In this document: positions 7,830 through 14,559 of the stretch, piece by piece | Position numbering within the stretch: position 1 is the first letter of the stretch | How the letters are laid out: every line of letters starts with the position of its first letter | Assembly: GCF_040892615.1 (NCBI RefSeq) | Contig: NZ_JBFRYC010000001.1 | Location: forward strand, 1 to 64,000 | DNA length: 64,000 bases | Direction: 5' to 3' | DNA from: Thioclava arctica | GTDB taxonomy: Bacteria > Pseudomonadota > Alphaproteobacteria > Rhodobacterales > Rhodobacteraceae | The notes under the pieces: model-generated | The model's database searches: none | Seen by the model: the letters and a program-made list of their open reading frames with translations, nothing else | Told to the model about the DNA's origin: nothing | Translations under genes and position numbers: made by a program

Positions 7830-8561
7830 TCACTCCACCCATTTATAGTTAAAGCTCACCGAGATGCGGTCGTCCTCAGACAGGTTCATCGGGACCTCGT
7901 GGCGCAGCCAGCTTTCCCAGAGCAGGACTTCGCCGATCTCGGGTTTAACGTAGATGAAGGGTTGCAGCTCGCGCCGGGCGGATTTGATGCGGGTGGGCGC
8001 GGCCATCATCATCGCAAGGCGCGGGTCTTCGAGTTTGAGGGCTGAGGCACCCTCGGGCATGGCGACGTAGGTTGTGCCGGAAATCACTGAATGGGGGTGG
8101 ATGTGCGAGGCATGGGTGCCGCCCTCGGGCAGGATGTTGATCCAGATGTCCTCCAGCACCAGCTTGCCCGCGCCGAGATCAAATTCCAGATCCTTGGCAA
8201 AGGCCGCGATATGTTTATCGAGCGCTTTCACGATGTCCTTGAAGATTGGGAAGCGCCACGGCAGGTCGGTGAGCGAAGCGTAGCTGGTATAGCCGGGGTA
8301 GTCGTTCTCCTCGCACCATTGCTGGCCGGCCTCGTCATCCTCGGCGATGGCATAGCAGGACGCCGCGAGTTCATCGGCATCGACCTTTGGCGCATAGGCT
8401 GACAGATCCGCGCGATACAGGCGGGTGGCAAAGAGCGACTCGATCTGTGATTTTGGGGCGGCTGCACCTGAGGATTTCGTACCGGCCTTCTCGATGGCTT
8501 TCGCTTCGGCCTTCTCGGCGGCTTTAGCGGGCGATTTCGATTTCGATTTGGACTTCGACAT
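7830..8561 (-). CDS. 2OG-Fe(II) oxygenase-like protein with Lys-rich N-terminal tail
   Basis: The product is 243 residues from the ATG at 8561. It begins with a low-complexity basic tail of about 40 residues made of Lys, Ser, Ala and Glu. The rest fits the TIGR02466-type putative 2OG-Fe(II) oxygenase family. A His-containing strand HASHIHPHSVISG and a distal LLWESWLRHEVPMN followed by RISVSFNY give candidate Fe(II) ligands and the Arg that binds 2-oxoglutarate. The substrate is unknown. The gene lies between rplP and rpmC on the opposite strand. Some bacterial 2OG oxygenases hydroxylate ribosomal proteins, so a ribosomal substrate is conceivable but unproven. Confidence 0.75.
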   Translation of the reverse strand: MSKSKSKSKSPAKAAEKAEAKAIEKAGTKSSGAAAPKSQIESLFATRLYRADLSAYAPKVDADELAASCYAIAEDDEAGQQWCEENDYPGYTSYASLTDLPWRFPIFKDIVKALDKHIAAFAKDLEFDLGAGKLVLEDIWINILPEGGTHASHIHPHSVISGTTYVAMPEGASALKLEDPRLAMMMAAPTRIKSARRELQPFIYVKPEIGEVLLWESWLRHEVPMNLSEDDRISVSFNYKWVE

Positions 8562-8634
8562 GGGAGTTTCCGAACTGATAGGGGTGGGGTTGCCCTCGTG
8601 CTTACGCCAAAGCGGGGCAAAGGCCAATGAATCC

Positions 8635-8663
8635 TTGCCATATCCGATTCCCTCTGTTAGATG
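8635..8663 (+). promoter_or_regulatory. Promoter of the rpmC block
   Basis: TTGCCA (8635-8640) and TAGATG (8658-8663) are spaced by 17 bp, 87 bases before the rpmC ATG. This would restart transcription of the ribosomal genes after the rplP terminator and the inserted genes. Confidence 0.55.
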
Positions 8664-8696
8664 CCGCGAGTTCCTGAAGACAGGACCGACATAACC

Positions 8697-8733
8697 CATC
8701 AGATCAAGGGTCACCCTAAGGGGCCCTCTGATG
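8697..8733 (+). promoter_or_regulatory. rpmC leader hairpin
   Basis: CATCAGA (8697-8703) pairs with TCTGATG (8727-8733). Inside, GGG (8708-8710) can pair with CCC (8724-8726), leaving a 4-base bulge. The ribosome binding site AAAGGA begins a few bases downstream. The structure could be a ribosomal-protein binding site in the mRNA leader; this is inference from the fold only. Confidence 0.4.
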
Positions 8734-8750
8734 CCAAGAAAGGACCCGGG

Positions 8751-8951
8751 ATGAACGCCCAAGAACTCAAGGCTAAGACGCCTGATGAGCTGAAAGACGA
8801 GCTCGTTTCGCTGAAAAAGGAAGCTTTCAACCTCCGCTTCCAGCAAGCCACCGGCCAACTCGAGAACACCGCGCGTATGCGCAAGGTTCGCCGCAACGTC
8901 GCGCGGATCAAGACCGTGTTGAACCACAAAGCTGCTGAAGCCGCGAACTAA
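8751..8951 (+). CDS. rpmC: 50S ribosomal protein L29
   Basis: L29 lies near the tunnel exit next to L23. The product is 66 residues from the ATG at 8751, which follows AAAGGA. The typical helical hairpin is seen as MNAQELKAKTPDELKDEL and later NTARMRKVRRNVARIKT. A longer in-frame start upstream would run through the promoter and leader and is rejected. Confidence 0.97.
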   Translation: MNAQELKAKTPDELKDELVSLKKEAFNLRFQQATGQLENTARMRKVRRNVARIKTVLNHKAAEAAN

Positions 8952-8962
8952 GGAGAGCTTCC

Positions 8963-9193
8963 ATGCCCAAACGTATCCTTCAAGGCACCGTGACCTCGGA
9001 CAAAAACAACCAAACCATCACGGTTTCGGTTGAGCGCCGCTTCACGCATCCGGTTCTCAAAAAGACGATCCGGAAATCCAAGAAATACCGCGCCCATGAC
9101 GCGGCTAACCAATTCAAGACCGGTGACATTGTTCGCATCGAAGAATGTGCACCGATCTCGAAGACCAAGCGTTGGACGGTCGTCACGGCCTAA
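8963..9193 (+). CDS. rpsQ: 30S ribosomal protein S17
   Basis: S17 is a primary 16S rRNA binder with an OB fold. The product is 76 residues, slightly short for the family. It begins MPKRILQGTVTSDKNNQTI and contains RFTHPVLKKTIRKSKKYRAHD. It follows rpmC by 11 bases with the ribosome binding site AGGAGAG. Confidence 0.97.
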   Translation: MPKRILQGTVTSDKNNQTITVSVERRFTHPVLKKTIRKSKKYRAHDAANQFKTGDIVRIEECAPISKTKRWTVVTA

Positions 9194-9275
9194 CGGCCAA
9201 GACGAGCGTTCAGCTCAATCGAAACCCTGGGGCCCCTGTCTGCACGGGCGTCCCCATAGGTCGGGAGAAACCTAA

Positions 9276-9644
9276 ATGATCCAGATGCAGACCAATCTGG
9301 ATGTTGCTGACAACTCCGGCGCTCGCCGAGTTCAGTGCATCAAGGTCCTGGGTGGTTCGCACCGTCGCTACGCGTCGGTTGGCGATGTCATCGTCGTTTC
9401 CGTTAAGGAAGCCATCCCGCGCGGCCGCGTAAAGAAAGGTGACGTCCGTAAGGCCGTCGTCGTACGCACCGCCAAAGAAGTTCGTCGTGAAGATGGTACC
9501 GCCATCCGCTTCGACCGCAACGCTGCCGTCATCCTTGGCAACAATGGTGAGCCGGTCGGTACCCGTATCTTCGGGCCGGTCGTGCGCGAGCTGCGTGCAA
9601 AGAACTTCATGAAGATCATCTCGCTTGCTCCGGAGGTGCTGTAA
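9276..9644 (+). CDS. rplN: 50S ribosomal protein L14
   Basis: L14 forms bridges to the small subunit. The product is 122 residues, the normal length. The conserved start MIQMQTNLDVADNSGAR and the motif GSHRRYASVGD are present. The 82-base gap before it is GC-rich, with several short complementary stretches. It shares one base with rplX (TAATG). Confidence 0.98.
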   Translation: MIQMQTNLDVADNSGARRVQCIKVLGGSHRRYASVGDVIVVSVKEAIPRGRVKKGDVRKAVVVRTAKEVRREDGTAIRFDRNAAVILGNNGEPVGTRIFGPVVRELRAKNFMKIISLAPEVL

Positions 9645-9949
9645 TGGCTGCTAAGCTCCGTAAAGGTGACAAGGTCATCGTGCTTGCCGGCAAAGACAAA
9701 GGTAAGCAGGGGGAAATCACCTCTGTCTCGCCCAAAGCTGGCAAAGCAGTCGTGGCAGACGTGAACGTCTCCATCCGTCACACCCGTCAGACCCAGACCG
9801 AACAGGGTGGTCGCCAGCCTAAGGCTATGCCGATCGCACTGTCGAACCTGTCGCTGATGGACAAGAATGGCAAAGCCACCCGCGTTGGCTTCCGTGAGGA
9901 AGACGGCAAGAAAGTGCGTTTCGCCAAGACCACTGGGGAGGCGATCTGA
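9644..9949 (+). CDS. rplX: 50S ribosomal protein L24
   Basis: L24 is an assembly initiator for the large subunit. The product is 101 residues. An N-terminal KOW motif (RKGDKVIVLAGKDKGKQGE) and the conserved segment HTRQTQTEQGGRQ are present. It overlaps rplN and rplE by one base each. Confidence 0.98.
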   Translation: MAAKLRKGDKVIVLAGKDKGKQGEITSVSPKAGKAVVADVNVSIRHTRQTQTEQGGRQPKAMPIALSNLSLMDKNGKATRVGFREEDGKKVRFAKTTGEAI

Positions 9950-10506
9950 TGCTCGATCAAGCAAGCTATACGCCGCGCCTGAAGGCCGCTTATACCGACC
10001 AGATTCGCGCCGCGATGAAAGAAGAGTTCGGCTATAAGAACGACATGCAAATCCCGCGTCTGGACAAGATCGTCCTGAACATGGGTGTTGGCGAGGCCGT
10101 CAAGGACACCAAGAAGGTCAAGCAAGCCGCCGAGGAGCTGACGCTCATCGCTGGTCAAAAGGCCGTCATGACCATGGCGAAAAAGTCGATCGCTGGTTTC
10201 CGCGTTCGGGAAGAAATGCCGCTGGGCTGTAAAGTCACGCTGCGTGGCGACCGGATGTATGAATTCCTCGACCGCCTGATCAACGTTGCAATGCCGCGCG
10301 TGCGCGACTTCCGTGGCGTGAAGCCGTCCTTTGATGGTCGTGGCAACTTTGCCATGGGCCTGAAAGAACAGATCGTGTTCCCCGAAATCGACTTTGATAA
10401 AGTCGACGAAGTGCTGGGCATGGACATCATCATCTGCACCACGTCCAACGTGGATGCCGAAGCGAAGGCGCTGTTGAAACTTTTCAACATGCCGTTCAAC
10501 AGCTGA
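9949..10506 (+). CDS. rplE: 50S ribosomal protein L5
   Basis: L5 binds 5S rRNA and contacts the P-site tRNA. The product is 185 residues. MQIPRLDKIVLNMGVGEA, SIAGFRVREEMPLGCKVTL and GRGNFAMGLKEQ match the family signature. It is part of the tightly packed rplN-rplX-rplE run. Confidence 0.98.
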   Translation: MLDQASYTPRLKAAYTDQIRAAMKEEFGYKNDMQIPRLDKIVLNMGVGEAVKDTKKVKQAAEELTLIAGQKAVMTMAKKSIAGFRVREEMPLGCKVTLRGDRMYEFLDRLINVAMPRVRDFRGVKPSFDGRGNFAMGLKEQIVFPEIDFDKVDEVLGMDIIICTTSNVDAEAKALLKLFNMPFNS

Positions 10507-10524
10507 TCGCGGGGAGAGAGATTA

Positions 10525-10830
10525 ATGGCTAAAAAATCCATGGTTGCGCGCGAAGTGAAGCGTCAAAAACTGGTCAAACAGTATGCGACGAAGCGCGCCG
10601 CGCTCAAGGTAATCATCGCGGATCAAGAACGTCCGATGGAAGAGCGTTTTAAAGCGTCTCTGAAACTCGCCGAACTGCCCCGCAACTCGTCGGCTGTTCG
10701 CCTTCACAACCGTTGTGAACTGACAGGCCGCCCCCACGCTTACTATCGTAAGCTTAAACTCTCGCGGATCATGCTGCGCGAACTGGCCTCCTACGGTCAG
10801 ATCCCCGGCATGGTAAAGTCGAGCTGGTAA
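10525..10830 (+). CDS. rpsN: 30S ribosomal protein S14 (zinc-independent type)
   Basis: The product is 101 residues. This is the long form without the CxxC-CxxC zinc site; only one cysteine is present. The C-terminal signature RCELTGRPHAYYRKLKLSR is intact. The ribosome binding site GGGGAGAG precedes the ATG. Confidence 0.98.
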   Translation: MAKKSMVAREVKRQKLVKQYATKRAALKVIIADQERPMEERFKASLKLAELPRNSSAVRLHNRCELTGRPHAYYRKLKLSRIMLRELASYGQIPGMVKSSW

Positions 10831-10843
10831 GGGAGACCGAGAT

Positions 10844-11242
10844 ATGTCTATGAACGATCCTCTCGGCGATATGCTGACCCGCATCCGCAACGCGCAAATG
10901 CGCGGCAAATCCACCGTCCGCACGCCGGCCTCCAAGCTTCGCGCTTGGGTTCTCGATGTGCTTCAGGACGAGGGCTATATTCGCGGATATGAAGCCGCTT
11001 CGAATGCCGCAGGGCACCCGGAGCTTGAAATCAGCCTGAAATACTACGAAGGCACCCCCGTTATTCGTGAGCTCAAGCGCGTGTCGACCCCCGGTCGTCG
11101 TGTGTATATGGGCGCGAAGGATGTGCCGACGGTTCGTCAGGGTCTTGGCGTTTCCATCGTCTCGACGTCTAAAGGTGTGATGTCTGACGCGGCCGCACGC
11201 ACTGCCAATGTTGGCGGTGAAGTGCTCTGCACCGTGTTCTAA
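10844..11242 (+). CDS. rpsH: 30S ribosomal protein S8
   Basis: S8 binds 16S rRNA; in E. coli it also represses its spc operon at the rplE start. The product is 132 residues. It begins MSMNDPLGDMLTRIRNAQ and ends with GLGVSIVSTSKGVMSD and VGGEVLCTVF, as expected. A second in-frame ATG at 10850 is possible. Confidence 0.98.
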   Translation: MSMNDPLGDMLTRIRNAQMRGKSTVRTPASKLRAWVLDVLQDEGYIRGYEAASNAAGHPELEISLKYYEGTPVIRELKRVSTPGRRVYMGAKDVPTVRQGLGVSIVSTSKGVMSDAAARTANVGGEVLCTVF

Positions 11243-11252
11243 GGAGGGCTCA

Positions 11253-11786
11253 ATGTCTCGTATTGGTAAAAAACCGGTCGAGCTTCCCAGCGGCGTTACG
11301 GCGTCTCTGTCGGGCCAGACCATCGAAGTGAAGGGTGCCAAGGGCACCCGCACATTCACCGCCACGGATGACGTGACCTTCACGATTGAAGAGAACGCCA
11401 TCAAAATCACGCCGCGCGGCTCGTCCAAGCGTGCGCGCCAGCAGTGGGGTATGGCCCGCTCGCAGGTTGCGAACCTTGTGCAGGGCGTCACCGAGGGTTT
11501 CAAGAAAGAGCTTGAAATCCAAGGCGTCGGTTATCGTGCACAGATGCAGGGCAATGTCCTGAAACTGTCGCTCGGTTACTCGCACGAAGTGAACTTCGAG
11601 GTTCCGCAAGGGGTAACCGTTACGGCCCCCAAGCAGACCGAAATCGTTGTGGAAGGTATCGACCAGCAGCAGGTGGGCCAAGTTGCGGCCAACATCCGCG
11701 AGTGGCGCGCACCCGAGCCCTATAAGGGCAAAGGTATTCGCTACAAGGGCGAGTATGTCTTCCGCAAAGAAGGCAAGAAGAAGTAA
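11253..11786 (+). CDS. rplF: 50S ribosomal protein L6
   Basis: L6 lies near the factor-binding site. The product is 177 residues from the ATG at 11253 (MSRIGKKPVELPSGV), which has AAGGAGGG upstream. The frame is open further upstream but would overlap rpsH. The C-terminal signature PEPYKGKGIRYKGEYV is present. Confidence 0.98.
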   Translation: MSRIGKKPVELPSGVTASLSGQTIEVKGAKGTRTFTATDDVTFTIEENAIKITPRGSSKRARQQWGMARSQVANLVQGVTEGFKKELEIQGVGYRAQMQGNVLKLSLGYSHEVNFEVPQGVTVTAPKQTEIVVEGIDQQQVGQVAANIREWRAPEPYKGKGIRYKGEYVFRKEGKKK

Positions 11787-11797
11787 GGGGCGCAAAA

Positions 11798-12157
11798 ATG
11801 GCAAACAGCAAAAGAGATCTGTTCCTCAAGCGCCGCCTGCGCGTCCGGAACAAACTGCGCAAGATGGCCGCTGGTCGCGCCCGTCTTTCGGTGCACCGTT
11901 CGAACAAGAACATCAGCGTTCAGCTGATCGACGACGTGAACGGTGTGACGTTGGCTTCGGCTTCGACGCTCGAAAAGGATTTCGGTGTCGTGGGCAAGAA
12001 CAACGTCGAAGCAGCCACCAAAATCGGTGCTGCTATCGCCGAGCGTGCCAAGAAAGCCGGTGTCGAAGCTTGTTATTTCGACCGCGGCGGCTTCCTCTTT
12101 CACGGCAAAATCAAGGCTTTGGCCGATGCTGCGCGTGAAGGTGGCTTGAAGTTCTAA
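11798..12157 (+). CDS. rplR: 50S ribosomal protein L18
   Basis: L18 brings 5S rRNA to the large subunit. The product is 119 residues. RLSVHRSNKNISVQLIDD and the C-terminal YFDRGGFLFHGKIKALADA are characteristic. It starts 11 bases after rplF. Confidence 0.98.
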   Translation: MANSKRDLFLKRRLRVRNKLRKMAAGRARLSVHRSNKNISVQLIDDVNGVTLASASTLEKDFGVVGKNNVEAATKIGAAIAERAKKAGVEACYFDRGGFLFHGKIKALADAAREGGLKF

Positions 12158-12165
12158 GAACCGGT

Positions 12166-12185
12166 GGGGGACGTTCGCGTCCCCC
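12166..12185 (+). other. UUCG-loop hairpin between rplR and rpsE
   Basis: GGGGGACG (12166-12173) and CGTCCCCC (12178-12185) form a perfect 8-bp stem closed by the stable tetraloop TTCG. There is no T-run. It may be a processing or stability element within the polycistronic transcript. Confidence 0.55.
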
Positions 12186-12270
12186 CGATGATCCGGGGGC
12201 GTCCCTGTGGCGGCCCACTTGGATTGGATAAATTGGCGTGCAAGCGCGCCATCTTGAAAGGAATTGCCTC

Positions 12271-12837
12271 ATGGCAGAACGTGATAACCGTCGGGGCCGC
12301 CAAGACCGCGACGAGACTCCGGAATTCGCAGATCGCTTGGTTGCGATCAACCGCGTTTCCAAAACCGTTAAAGGTGGTAAGCGCTTCGGCTTTGCTGCTC
12401 TCGTCGTTGTTGGCGATCAGCGCGGCCGCGTCGGTTTCGGCAAGGGTAAGGCCAAAGAGGTCCCCGAGGCGATCCGCAAGGCGACTGAATCCGCCAAGCG
12501 CAACATGATGCGCGTGCCGCTGCGTGACGGTCGCACCCTGCACCACGATATCGAGGGCCGTCACGGCGCTGGTAAAGTGGTCATGCGGACCGCTCCGGCT
12601 GGTACCGGGATCATCGCCGGTGGTCCGATGCGTGCCGTGTTCGAGATGCTCGGTGTTCAGGACGTTGTTGCGAAGTCGATCGGCTCGCAGAACCCCTATA
12701 ACATGATCCGTGCCACGCTCGACGGTCTTGGCAAAGAGGCCAGCCCCCGTCAGGTGGCCGCGCGTCGTGGCAAGAAAGTCGCCGACATCCTCAAGAAACC
12801 CGACGCTGAGGCACCCGCCGCAGCTGCGGAAGCGTAA
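12271..12837 (+). CDS. rpsE: 30S ribosomal protein S5
   Basis: S5 lines the mRNA entry tunnel and affects decoding fidelity. The start is taken at the ATG at 12271 (MAERDNRRGRQDRDE), preceded by AAAGGA, giving 188 residues. An earlier in-frame start at 12238 lacks a binding site. The conserved VGFGKGKAKEVPEAIRKA and the GAGKVVMRTAPAGTGIIAGG region are present. A short Ala/Glu tail ends the protein. Confidence 0.97.
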   Translation: MAERDNRRGRQDRDETPEFADRLVAINRVSKTVKGGKRFGFAALVVVGDQRGRVGFGKGKAKEVPEAIRKATESAKRNMMRVPLRDGRTLHHDIEGRHGAGKVVMRTAPAGTGIIAGGPMRAVFEMLGVQDVVAKSIGSQNPYNMIRATLDGLGKEASPRQVAARRGKKVADILKKPDAEAPAAAAEA

Positions 12838-12849
12838 GGAGAGCGAGAC

Positions 12850-13038
12850 ATGGCTAAAACTATCGTAGTCAAACAGATCGGCTCGCCGATCCGTCGCCCC
12901 GCGATCCAGGCTGCGACCCTCAAAGGTCTGGGCCTGAACAAGATGAACCGCACCCGCGAGCTTGAAGACACCCCCGCCGTGCGCGGCATGGTCGCCAAGA
13001 TCCCGCACATGGTGAAGATCATCGAAGAGCGCGGCTGA
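12850..13038 (+). CDS. rpmD: 50S ribosomal protein L30
   Basis: The product is 62 residues, the usual bacterial length. QIGSPIRRPAIQAATLKGLGL is shortened here to its hallmark PIRRP, followed by GLGLNKMNRTRELEDTP and the C-terminal GMVAKIPHMV. It follows rpsE by 12 bases with the binding site AAGGAGAG and is the last gene before a strong terminator. Confidence 0.97.
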   Translation: MAKTIVVKQIGSPIRRPAIQAATLKGLGLNKMNRTRELEDTPAVRGMVAKIPHMVKIIEERG

Positions 13039-13063
13039 GCGTCAAGCTTAGTTTGGTAAAGAT

Positions 13064-13099
13064 AAAGACGCCCCGGTTGGAAGACCGGGGCGTCTTTTT
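13064..13099 (+). terminator. Strong intrinsic terminator after rpmD
   Basis: A perfect 13-bp stem (AAAGACGCCCCGG 13064-13076 with its complement 13085-13097) has an 8-base loop and a T-run. It closes the rpmC-rpmD block. Confidence 0.92.
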
Positions 13100-13209
13100 A
13101 TGCGACACTGAAAAGGGAGGGGAAGCCCTTGCTGCAGCGGGGCATCTTTGCGATGACCATTCAGGGGCGTTGCTCTTTCCCCATGTGGTTTTTCAGTTGA
13201 GGCGGTGAT

Positions 13210-13842
13210 TTGGATTTCTCGGTTGTGATGCGCGAATTTGTCACTTTGCTGGTCGTGGTCGATCCTATCGGCACGCTCCCGGTGTTCTATTTCGCGACGC
13301 GCCGTGTGCCCGAAGCGTTGCATTGGCGCTTTGCCGTGCGCGCGGTGCTGGTCGCGGCCTTGGTGCTGCTGGTGTTTCTCCTCTTCGGTCAGATCGTGAT
13401 TGAGGCGATTGGACTGCGTCTTGGCTCGTTTCAGGTGGCGGGCGGAATCGTGCTGTTCCTCTTTGCGCTGACGATGATCTTCGGTGAGCCGAAATCAATG
13501 CGCGAAATCGAAGAGGCCGAGCGCGATCATCTCTCTAACGCCGTCTTTCCGCTGGCGATCCCCTCGATTGCCTCGCCTGGCGCGATGCTGGCGGTGGTGA
13601 TCCTGACCGACAATCACCGCAACACGATTTCCGATCAGATGATAACGGGGGCGCTGCTGCTGGTCGTGCTGGCGCTGACGCTGGTGCTGCTGCTGCTGGC
13701 CAAGCCCTTGAAGCGGTTGATCGGCAATACCGGGGCGAATGTGGTCAGCCGGGTGATGGGGATCATCCTTGCGACCGTGGCGGTGGATTCGGTGCTCAAC
13801 GGGCTTGAGGCGGTGGGCCTGCTGTCACTGACAACAAACTAA
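13210..13842 (+). CDS. MarC-family integral membrane protein
   Basis: The product is 210 residues with about six hydrophobic segments. The family hallmarks VDPIGTLPVFYFAT near the N-terminus and FPLAIPSIASPGAMLAVV in the middle are clear. MarC proteins are inner-membrane proteins of unknown transport function; an early link to antibiotic resistance was not upheld. The frame begins with TTG at 13210. An ATG at 13228 would remove six residues. It stands alone between the rpmD terminator and the rplO promoter and is not a ribosomal gene. Confidence 0.85.
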   Translation: MDFSVVMREFVTLLVVVDPIGTLPVFYFATRRVPEALHWRFAVRAVLVAALVLLVFLLFGQIVIEAIGLRLGSFQVAGGIVLFLFALTMIFGEPKSMREIEEAERDHLSNAVFPLAIPSIASPGAMLAVVILTDNHRNTISDQMITGALLLVVLALTLVLLLLAKPLKRLIGNTGANVVSRVMGIILATVAVDSVLNGLEAVGLLSLTTN

Positions 13843-13863
13843 GTCGCCTGCCCTCTGTGGGCC

Positions 13864-13892
13864 TTGATCGCGCGGGGCAGAGGCTCTATACG
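13864..13892 (+). promoter_or_regulatory. Promoter of the rplO-secY-adk block
   Basis: TTGATC (13864-13869) and TATACG (13887-13892) are spaced by 17 bp, 95 bases before the rplO start. The -10 box is identical to that of the tRNA-Ala gene in this window. Confidence 0.65.
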
Positions 13893-13987
13893 CACGCGGT
13901 GGCCCTGTGGCCGCATCAGAATCAATCACGAATAGCCGTGTCCCACCCAAACGCTTCGATGGTGGTGTTCCGGCAAGGAGAAGCGAC

Positions 13988-14455
13988 ATGAAACTGCATG
14001 AACTAAGCGACAATCCCGGCGCTGCGAAAAAAGCCAAGCGCGTTGCGCGTGGTCCCGGTTCGGGCAAAGGCAAGATGGCTGGCCGTGGTATCAAGGGTCA
14101 GAAATCGCGTTCCGGTGTGGCTCTGAACGGTTACGAAGGCGGCCAGATGCCGCTCTATCGCCGTTTGCCCAAGCGTGGCTTTACGCCGCCGAATGCAAAG
14201 AAATTCAACGTGGTGAACCTCGGCCAGATCGAACGTTTCATCTCCGAAGGCAAACTCGATGGCAAAGCCGAGATCACCGAAGACGCGCTGATCGCGTCGG
14301 GTCTCGTGCGTCGCAAGCTGGATGGCGTGCGCGTGTTGGCCAAGGGTGAGATCACCTCGAAAGTCACGATCACGGTCACCGGTGCTTCGAAATCCGCGAT
14401 TGAAGCGGTCGAAAAGGCTGGCGGCAAGATCACGGTGGCGACCGCTGCCGAATAA
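13988..14455 (+). CDS. rplO: 50S ribosomal protein L15
   Basis: The product is 155 residues from the ATG at 13988 (MKLHELSDNPGAAKKAKR), with AAGGAGAA upstream. The RGPGSGKGKMAGRGIKGQKSR-type glycine-rich region is present, as is EGGQMPLYRRLPKRGF. L15 is a late assembly protein of the large subunit. In most bacteria rpmD precedes it directly; here marC intervenes and a new promoter is present. Confidence 0.98.
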   Translation: MKLHELSDNPGAAKKAKRVARGPGSGKGKMAGRGIKGQKSRSGVALNGYEGGQMPLYRRLPKRGFTPPNAKKFNVVNLGQIERFISEGKLDGKAEITEDALIASGLVRRKLDGVRVLAKGEITSKVTITVTGASKSAIEAVEKAGGKITVATAAE

Positions 14456-14459
14456 GCTG

Positions 14460-14488
14460 TTGTGAGCGGGCGCGCGCCCGATTACACA
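14460..14488 (+). promoter_or_regulatory. Possible secY promoter with palindromic spacer
   Basis: TTGTGA (14460-14465) and TACACA (14483-14488) are 17 bp apart. The spacer contains the perfect palindrome CGGGCGCGCGCCCG (14467-14480), which may itself be a hairpin after rplO. The boxes are imperfect, so this is a weak call. Confidence 0.3.
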
Positions 14489-14506
14489 GTCTTAGTTTTC
14501 CAAGGC

Positions 14507-14535
14507 GCCGCCCGACCGGGAAACGGTCTGGCGGC
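14507..14535 (+). promoter_or_regulatory. secY leader hairpin
   Basis: Twelve-base arms (14507-14518 and 14524-14535) pair with one mismatch around the loop GGAAA. The structure lies 25 bases before the secY ATG and has no T-run. It may affect mRNA stability or secY translation. Confidence 0.4.
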
Positions 14536-14559
14536 TGCTTACATGAAAGAGACAGGCAT

